From NCBI GenBank assembly GCA_014380365.1, contig JACMJZ010000009.1:62001-126000 (forward strand): a stretch of DNA of 64,000 nucleotides, given 5' to 3'. Within the stretch, counting starts at the first letter, position 1. Every line of letters starts with the position of its first letter. Under the pieces are notes generated by a model that saw nothing but the letters and a program-made list of their open reading frames with translations, had not been told where the DNA came from and made no database searches. The position numbers and the translations under genes are program-made. Shown here in pieces: positions 58,186-64,000 of the stretch. This DNA is from Pyrinomonadaceae bacterium. GTDB taxonomy: Bacteria; Acidobacteriota; Blastocatellia; Pyrinomonadales; Pyrinomonadaceae.

Positions 58186-59010
58186 ATGATCTCAGCCCAA
58201 ACAGCACGACGCGCGGTCTGGCGACCCCTCTGGGAACTCCCGCGCCAGTTTGAATTAATCCTAATGCTCGCGCGTCGCGAGCTGCTCGCGCGTTACAAAG
58301 GCTCGGCCCTCGGGATCATCTGGGCCCTGGTGACTCCGGTCGTAACCATCGCCATCTTCACGTTCATCTTCGCCGGACTCTTTGGCGCACGCTTCGGCGC
58401 CCGCGGCACCTCCTGGGACTACGCGCTTTATCTATTCTGCGGCTTGTTGCCCTGGACAATGTTTCAGGAAACGCTGCAACAGTCGTCAACTACGATCGTC
58501 ACTCATGCGAACCTGGTGAAGCGCGTCATCTTTCCGCTTGAAACGTTGCCGGTCGCTCAAGCGTTAGCGGCCTTGGGCAATCAGATGTTCGGAACGCTCG
58601 CCCTGCTGGTGGCAACTCTCGTCGTCAATCATCAATTACACGTTACGATTCTTTGGCTGCCAGTCCTGGTTATTCCGCAGTTCATTGCCACGCTCGGCGC
58701 CGCCTGGCTGGTGGCGTCTCTCGGCGTATTTTGGCGCGACATTGCACAGGGCCTTGCGCTCGTGTTGATGGCCTGGATGTTCCTGACCCCGATTATTTAC
58801 CCGGAATCGATCGTACCAGAACGTTACCGGCCCTTCATCAATGCGAATCCGTTCACCGCGCTCGTGCGCAGCTATCGCCGCATCTTCCTCGAAGGCGCCG
58901 GTCCCGATTGGCGCGGCGTTGCATTCTTCACAGCCTTCGCCGCCGTCCTGTTTGTTTTTGGTTACTGGTGGTTCGCTAAAACCCGCCGCAACTTCGCCGA
59001 CGTAATTTGA
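58186..59010 (+). CDS. Wzm-like ABC-2 transporter permease for polysaccharide export
   Basis: This 274-residue inner-membrane protein has six hydrophobic helices and the ABC-2 family layout. LARRELLARYKGSALGIIWA is the N-terminal amphipathic helix typical of Wzm/TagG-type permeases. ATPase partner candidates nearby are limited to the Wzt-like gene at 47824, on the other strand. Together they would export the glycan built by the glycosyltransferases of this region. Confidence 0.9.
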   Translation: MISAQTARRAVWRPLWELPRQFELILMLARRELLARYKGSALGIIWALVTPVVTIAIFTFIFAGLFGARFGARGTSWDYALYLFCGLLPWTMFQETLQQSSTTIVTHANLVKRVIFPLETLPVAQALAALGNQMFGTLALLVATLVVNHQLHVTILWLPVLVIPQFIATLGAAWLVASLGVFWRDIAQGLALVLMAWMFLTPIIYPESIVPERYRPFINANPFTALVRSYRRIFLEGAGPDWRGVAFFTAFAAVLFVFGYWWFAKTRRNFADVI

Positions 59011-59031
59011 AAGGTCACAATCCGAATGTGC

Positions 59032-60534
59032 CTACCGCGGATTTCCTGTGTGCTTATTGTTCATAGGCGACAGCACCACCACAATCCCCATTAGCCACCA
59101 GAATACCAGCGCGACTTCGCCGTCGCCGAAGTTGTAATTGACCAATGAGCTGGCGAAGAAGCCTGCGATTGCGCCGGTGGCGCCGAGCAAAATGCCATAG
59201 CGGTTGGTATCGCTCGAATCGCGCAACGATTTTTCCCCGCGCGAGGCGGTGCGCCAGAATATCCACATGATCCAAAGCCAGAAGACAAGCGCGGGCAGAC
59301 CGCGATCGAAAGCTAACTGTAGCGGAGTTGAATGCAGGTGAAGCAGGTCTTTGCCGGGGAAGCCCCACTCGTTCCAATGCGCCTGCATCGCGTCCATGCC
59401 GTGTCCGAAGAGGGGGTGAAGCATGACGCGACCCAGCCCAACCTTCGCCACCTGTGCGCGCAGCGAAGAGCTGTCGTCTTGCAACCACAACGCATCCCGG
59501 GCACGAGTTTGATAGACAACAAACGCGCCTACAGATAGAAGTATCAGAAGACTCGCAAGGCTTATTACCCTGGCTCTTCTGCCGAGCGCGCGGAAACTGA
59601 TCACACAAGCGCCGATAGCAAAAGCTACCAATACGGTCCGCATGGCCGTCAACGCGACCCCCAAAGCGATTACTATCACCGCCGCAAAGGCCAACCGGGA
59701 CCAACGATTGAAGCGGTGGTTGTTGAAGTTTGCCAGAGCAAGACCGAAGGCCAGTTGGGCCAGGATCTGCAGGATCTCCGCATAGGTGGAGTAGTGACGC
59801 GTCCATCCCGAAGCGCGAAATCTGTGAGTTGCTTTATGACCTATGATCCCCGAGGGCGAAGCGCGCGCTTTAGTCGCCTCGCTGACGACGAGCCCCGGTC
59901 GCTCCACGTGTTCGCCCAAAGAGATCACGCTAATGCTTACACTTTGTCCGACGACTAACCCGCTAATGATCTGGTCGATCTCAACGACCGAGCCGATACG
60001 CCGCCCACCCACGCGCCACACAGCATCTCCCGGACCTACGTGCAACCGTTGTAAAGGACTGTCCGGAGAGATTGATTCGACAACAATGCCGCGTCCCCTC
60101 GCCAGGTCATAGAGACTGTAAGCTGTTCCCGCCACGCCCGAGAGGATCATTACCGCTACCAACCAAACCGCGATGCGTCGGGTGACGATTGCCTGCGTCA
60201 GGTAAAAAAGGAAGATCACGCAGGTTGACTGGATCTTCGCGATGCTGATGCGCGGTTCCTCGGAAAGGAAACACGAGGCGACAGTCCAGAAAAAAAACAG
60301 CCAGATGGGAAGGTCGAATCGAGTGCGGCGCAGTCCCGTCTCTCGCGTAGCGATTGTGCGAGTCAGCCAGCCGCCGGCGGCAATGGCCAGCGAGATTTCG
60401 GCGGCAGCGATCGAGTGGGGCGCAAAAGCCGAAAACAGGAGCATCCCACCCACGGCAACCCCTTGCCCCAGGCGCGACCATGAGGCCGGTTTCGAGGCGG
60501 TTAGAGATTTGCTGGGCGGGTGTTCTGGTTGCAT
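59032..60534 (-). CDS. O-antigen ligase-like protein with PDZ-like insert
   Basis: This 500-residue membrane protein has about ten helices and the WaaL/O-antigen ligase layout, including a late periplasmic loop with GHGMDAMQAHWNEWG. Between helices (about residues 148-218) is a segment resembling a PDZ domain: VVESISPDSPLQRLHVGPGD, then VGGRRIGSVVEI. Such an insert is unusual for ligases and might bind a partner or peptide. The family joins completed glycans to lipid A-core or other carriers. It is convergent with the permease. Confidence 0.85.
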   Translation of the reverse strand: MQPEHPPSKSLTASKPASWSRLGQGVAVGGMLLFSAFAPHSIAAAEISLAIAAGGWLTRTIATRETGLRRTRFDLPIWLFFFWTVASCFLSEEPRISIAKIQSTCVIFLFYLTQAIVTRRIAVWLVAVMILSGVAGTAYSLYDLARGRGIVVESISPDSPLQRLHVGPGDAVWRVGGRRIGSVVEIDQIISGLVVGQSVSISVISLGEHVERPGLVVSEATKARASPSGIIGHKATHRFRASGWTRHYSTYAEILQILAQLAFGLALANFNNHRFNRWSRLAFAAVIVIALGVALTAMRTVLVAFAIGACVISFRALGRRARVISLASLLILLSVGAFVVYQTRARDALWLQDDSSSLRAQVAKVGLGRVMLHPLFGHGMDAMQAHWNEWGFPGKDLLHLHSTPLQLAFDRGLPALVFWLWIMWIFWRTASRGEKSLRDSSDTNRYGILLGATGAIAGFFASSLVNYNFGDGEVALVFWWLMGIVVVLSPMNNKHTGNPR

Positions 60535-60965
60535 CTGGCAAACGAAGACTTATACCAAGTGGGTCGACAAAGTCAGAACCCCGACTCGTCGGGGCAGCGA
60601 CCGGATAACATCAAACAAGCAACGTGGGACGAATAAATCAGAACCGGGAGCGGTAGCGACCGGGTGATTGGTTCGTAAGAACAATCAGCGGAGTGTCTCA
60701 CCCGGTCGCTACCGCTCCCGGTTCTGATTTTGTGGGCGACCAACGGGCTTTGTGCCTGGGTGTGTTGACTCCGGCGCATCATATCGCCATTGACCTTGCG
60801 AAAACGACTCCGTTGACAGCGATATTTTGGGCGTGTTAGCGTAGCTTTTAGCTTTTTCCCGTGGGAAAAAAGCTACCGCCCTGGCAAGTGTTTCATTATT
60901 CCCCCTGGTTAACCCGCCCTTGCGTTTGACTCCGCTCCCATACTTGATGGTACATAATACTCCTG
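60535..60965. promoter_or_regulatory. 431-bp repeat-rich gap
   Basis: This gap holds a partial repeat block at 60568-60606, a perfect 32-bp inverted repeat at 60635-60730 and a smaller hairpin at about 60841-60881. The TPR gene promoter should lie in the final 60 bp. TTGACT at 60926 and a possible -10 near 60953 are poorly spaced. Confidence 0.5.
60635..60730. repeat. perfect 32-bp inverted repeat, family D
   Basis: Arms 60635-60666 and 60699-60730 are perfect reverse complements separated by 32 bp. They start with TCAGAACCGGGAGCGGTAGC. A partial single arm lies at 60568-60606. Confidence 0.95.
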
Positions 60966-63296
60966 ATGGCTTTCGAAAAAGCGAAGGTTCTAAAGGCCGC
61001 TGAGAAATTCCTTTCGCAAGGAAAGATTCCCGCCGCCATTAAAGAGTATCGTCAAATCGTTGATAACGATCCGGACGATCTCACCGCTCTCAACATGTTG
61101 GGAGATCTTTTGGCGCGCGCCGGTGAAAAGGAGGAAGCCGTTACTTGCTTCACAGGCATCGCAGATCACTTTCGTGAACAGGGATTCTTTACGAAAGCCA
61201 TCGCGATGTACCGGAAGATCGAGAAACTAAAACCTCGCGATCCCGCAACAGCAAGCAAGCTTGCTGATCTCTACGCCAATCAAGGCCTGGTTGTTGATGC
61301 CCGCGCGCAGTATCTCGTAGTTTCCGATGCTTATACGAAAGCCGGCGATACGAAGCGAAGTCTGGAGGTGCTGCATAAGATCGCGGACCTCGACGGGCAG
61401 AACACCGAAGTACGACTCAAGCTTGCGGAGGGTTACCTGAAAGAGCACATGCAGGCTGATGCGGCCAAGGCGTTTACCGAGGCCGCCACTCGCATGTTCG
61501 AAAATGGTGAGTATGAAAAGGCGCTCGCTGCCTTCTCGCGGGCGCGCGAACTTCGCCCTAACGATAGGGCCGTCCTCAAGGGATTGGTTTCTGCTCACAC
61601 AGCTTTGGGCGCGGCCGACGATGCGGCTGAACTCCTGGAGAAGGCCATTGCGGACGGGGCTGACGATCCCGACGTCGCTGTGATGCTCGCGCAGGCTTAC
61701 ATCGATGCAGAAGACGCCGCAGGTGCGGAACGCATCACCGGTCTGATCGTGGCGGAAGATTCGAGAGAGTATCGACGTTATGCGGAAGTGGCTCGACTCT
61801 ATCTGAAACTGGGTAATGACAACGATGCAGCCAGAGTTCTGGGGGTCATTACTGAAACGATGCTGGCGGGTCGCGAAGAAAACGACCTGCTCGAACTGGT
61901 CAACGAGGTTCTGGCACGCGCCCCAGAACAAGTGGCTAGTCTACGTTTACTCTCGAGAATTTACTGGTGGCAACGCGATACTGAGAACCTTCGCTCAGCC
62001 CTCGAACGCCTGGCTGAGTCGGCTGAAACTGCCGGACTCGACGATGACGAGCGCTATGCTCTGACGCAACTCGTTCGTCTCGCGCCCGATGAACCACGTT
62101 TTGTGGAGCGTTTGACCGCGCTGGGAGGTTTTATAGATGAACCCTCCGAAGCACCCAATCCGGCGCGCGATCCTTCGTTAGCTGGCGTGCCCTCCTTTGA
62201 AAGCTTTGCCATTATCAGCGACGCTGCGCCTGAGGTGCCGCACACGCCGGCTGCGGGGACGAGCGTCTCAGATGAGTTTGAATTTAACTCGGTGACGGAT
62301 GAACGAGTTTCTGACGCCAGCGCTTCTTTTGCCGATCTGAATGATGAGATTGAGGACAACCAGGCAGGAAGTAAACTGGTGCCTGACGCGACGTCGCCCG
62401 GCCCCGCCTCGAGCTTATTCAAGTTCGATGATGGATCCGAGCAGCCGCCGGCGATGGAGAAGCGAAGTGCTTCCAGCGTTGAGGCTCTCCTGCGGCAGGA
62501 ACTCGAGAGCGTGGATTTTTACATTACGCAGGGCTATTCCGACATTGCCCTCGACACGCTGGAGCTGTTGGAGCGGCAAGTTGGCTCTCATCCGGAAATC
62601 ACTGCCCGAAGAGAACAGCTTGCGGCAGGAAAGCCGGGCGTTTCAGTTGCGGACACTTTTTCGGCTGGTTCTGAGGTTGTCACGAGTGGTTCGCAGCTTG
62701 ACGCTGGAATAGAGTCAACGGTCGACATCACCTTGGGTGAGTTAGATGGTTCCGGCCTGGCGCGAGAGAAATCTCCGACGGTTGAAAGATCGCCAACGGT
62801 GGTCTCAAGCGGGATCGATTCCGGGCTCGCCGAAATCTTCGAGGAATTTCGTCTTGAAGCTGAGGAAGACGACTCGTCGCCTACTGAGGACTTTGAAACT
62901 CACTACAACATGGCAACTGCTTACCAGGAGATGGAACTCCTTGACGAGGCCATCCGCGAGTTTCAAACCGCCGCGGGTTTAGCCAGTCCGGTCGACGGCA
63001 CGGCCAAATACTTCCAATGCTGTAACATGCTTGGCCACTGCTTTGTCAAAAAGGACATGCCGCAGGCAGCGGTCATTTGGTTTAAGAAGGGCCTCGAATC
63101 TCCTGGCCGCAGCGCGGAAGAATACACAGCCTTGCAGTATGAACTCGGTTCCGCCTACGAGCACATGGGCGACCTGACGCGCGCCGAGGCAGTGTTTACC
63201 GAGGTCTACGGTGTAGACGTTGGCTATCGCGATATTGCCGACAGGCTCCATGCTCTTCAGGTGCGCAAGATGGAGAAGAAAAAGAAGAAGCGTTAG
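60966..63296 (+). CDS. soluble TPR-repeat protein
   Basis: This 776-residue cytoplasmic protein has no signal peptide. The N-terminal 340 residues contain about eight TPR-like helix pairs (for example AIKEYRQIVDNDPDDLTALNMLGDLLARAG and AIAMYRKIEKLKPRDPATASKLADLYANQG). An acidic low-complexity middle (about 390-600) and a last TPR block (about 645-750) follow. The protein ends in a Lys tail. It is probably a scaffold. Its partners are not evident. No ribosome site is visible. Confidence 0.82.
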   Translation: MAFEKAKVLKAAEKFLSQGKIPAAIKEYRQIVDNDPDDLTALNMLGDLLARAGEKEEAVTCFTGIADHFREQGFFTKAIAMYRKIEKLKPRDPATASKLADLYANQGLVVDARAQYLVVSDAYTKAGDTKRSLEVLHKIADLDGQNTEVRLKLAEGYLKEHMQADAAKAFTEAATRMFENGEYEKALAAFSRARELRPNDRAVLKGLVSAHTALGAADDAAELLEKAIADGADDPDVAVMLAQAYIDAEDAAGAERITGLIVAEDSREYRRYAEVARLYLKLGNDNDAARVLGVITETMLAGREENDLLELVNEVLARAPEQVASLRLLSRIYWWQRDTENLRSALERLAESAETAGLDDDERYALTQLVRLAPDEPRFVERLTALGGFIDEPSEAPNPARDPSLAGVPSFESFAIISDAAPEVPHTPAAGTSVSDEFEFNSVTDERVSDASASFADLNDEIEDNQAGSKLVPDATSPGPASSLFKFDDGSEQPPAMEKRSASSVEALLRQELESVDFYITQGYSDIALDTLELLERQVGSHPEITARREQLAAGKPGVSVADTFSAGSEVVTSGSQLDAGIESTVDITLGELDGSGLAREKSPTVERSPTVVSSGIDSGLAEIFEEFRLEAEEDDSSPTEDFETHYNMATAYQEMELLDEAIREFQTAAGLASPVDGTAKYFQCCNMLGHCFVKKDMPQAAVIWFKKGLESPGRSAEEYTALQYELGSAYEHMGDLTRAEAVFTEVYGVDVGYRDIADRLHALQVRKMEKKKKKR

Positions 63297-63298
63297 AA

Positions 63299-63385
63299 GG
63301 CAGTGAATAGTGAATGGTAAATAGTAAATAGTCGTTCGGTTCACCTGGTTTTGACTATTCACTCTTTACCATTCACTATTTACCA
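63299..63385. repeat. AGTGAAT/AGTAAAT heptad palindrome
   Basis: Left heptads AGTGAAT/GGTAAAT/AGTAAAT (63302-63332) face the inverse TATTCAC/CATTCACTATTTACC units (63354-63384) in the gap between the TPR gene and the small membrane gene. Confidence 0.88.
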
Positions 63386-63392
63386 GTACATC

Positions 63393-63797
63393 ATGTCGGC
63401 AAAGTTAAGCGTAATTTTCTATATCATACTCTGCCTCGAAATCGGCATCGTGCTCACCCTCTTGCCATGGATTCCTCAAGGCACGCTGGGCTTGAGCGAC
63501 TGGGGCAATAACTATTTTCTTCTCTACGCTGCGCGGAAAACAGGCTCGTACACCTTGCAGACTGTAGTCGCTTCCGGATGGATGCGCGGCGCCGTTACTG
63601 GCATTGGGCTATTGAACCTGGGAATCGCCTTCTGGGAGATTTTCCACTTCAAGCAGACTGTTCGTGCGCTTCAGGAAAGTGTTGAGCCGGTGGGTTCCAC
63701 CAAAAATGCCGAGCGATATTCATCATCATCTTCATCGAAAACTGATCTATCTCGTAACGAGCGGCCAGACGACGCCCGCGACCACTCCGGCAACTGA
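63393..63797 (+). CDS. small membrane protein, unknown
   Basis: This 134-residue protein has two or three hydrophobic segments (about 5-28, 70-90) and a hydrophilic C-terminus (VGSTKNAERYSSSSSS and onward). I use the ATG at 63393. Its last 92 bp overlap the thiE start in another frame, so the C-terminal tail may be non-native or the thiE start may be wrong. No family is recognised. Confidence 0.65.
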   Translation: MSAKLSVIFYIILCLEIGIVLTLLPWIPQGTLGLSDWGNNYFLLYAARKTGSYTLQTVVASGWMRGAVTGIGLLNLGIAFWEIFHFKQTVRALQESVEPVGSTKNAERYSSSSSSKTDLSRNERPDDARDHSGN

Positions 63798-64000
63798 AGA
63801 TTTCGCTCGCCTTCGCGCGCTCGCCAAAGCGGCAGTTAAAGCAAAGATCGACCTACTTCAGATCCGGGAAAAAGATTTGAGCGCCGGCGTTCTCTATGCG
63901 CTGACGGCGAGCATCGCCGATATCACCCGCGGGACGGAGACCAAACTTCTGGTAAACGATCGCGCTGATATTGCCGCGTCGGCCGGCGCCGATGGAGTTC
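63706..64000 (+). CDS. thiE: thiamine phosphate synthase (partial, N-terminus)
   Basis: The frame from the ATG at 63706 reads MPSDIHHHLHRKLIYLVTSG and continues to the window edge. LLQIREKD and LLVNDRADIAASAGADGV are the conserved ThiE substrate-binding strands. ThiE joins the thiazole and pyrimidine phosphates to form thiamine phosphate. The start overlaps the previous gene by 92 bp, which is unusual. The N-terminal 29 residues before EDFARLRAL are not family-like and may include a misplaced start. The gene runs off the window. Confidence 0.87.
   Translation, partial: MPSDIHHHLHRKLIYLVTSGQTTPATTPATEDFARLRALAKAAVKAKIDLLQIREKDLSAGVLYALTASIADITRGTETKLLVNDRADIAASAGADGV

Overview
The window looks like a chromosomal segment of an Acidobacteriota bacterium, most likely class Blastocatellia (inference). 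The evidence is a TIGR03437-like C-terminal domain, several TIGR03118/DUF4214 secreted proteins, a lexA-imuA-imuB-dnaE2 mutagenesis cassette, and gaps packed with palindromic and 7-bp repeats. I see no tRNA, rRNA, CRISPR array, prophage or transposase.

Layout. 1-4132 (-): the N-terminal 1377 codons of a histidine kinase with ten HAMP units. 4.6-8.6 kb: a secreted M43 protease, small secreted proteins, a PIN toxin-antitoxin pair and a second toxin gene cut short by a palindromic element. 8.8-14.3 kb: an aldehyde dehydrogenase, a PolX-PHP protein whose polymerase active site is lost, a HIT protein and small conserved proteins. 14.5-15.04 kb: a gene-free stretch with a textbook sigma70-type promoter, many GNRA-capped hairpins and a terminator; it reads as a large structured RNA of unknown family. 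15.1-17.1 kb: a double-VOC protein and an EamA transporter. 17.0-26.4 kb: the SOS region. lexA is followed on the same strand by a small unknown gene, a DUF5131 three-Cys protein and its partner TcmP. Divergently lie imuA, imuB and dnaE2. A repeated site, TTCGNTAATNTTCG, sits upstream of lexA and of imuB and is a candidate LexA operator.

27.2-60.5 kb: a cell-surface glycan region. It holds GT2 and GT4 glycosyltransferases, membrane GT-C-type glycosyltransferases, SAM methyltransferases, a Wzt-like ATPase, a Wzm-like permease and an O-antigen ligase with a PDZ-like insert. Mixed in are secreted TIGR03118/Calx-beta/CHRD/DUF4214 proteins, a TIGR03437-like protein and a matrixin-type protease. 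Two of the membrane proteins and both TIGR03118 proteins share nearly the same DUF4214 C-terminus. 61-64 kb: a TPR protein, a small membrane protein and the start of thiE.

Repeats are the second theme. At least five palindromic element families lie between genes. Heptanucleotide arrays, each usually facing its own reverse complement, occur at about ten loci, including in frame inside imuB and dnaE2. One palindromic element is also in frame inside a membrane protein.
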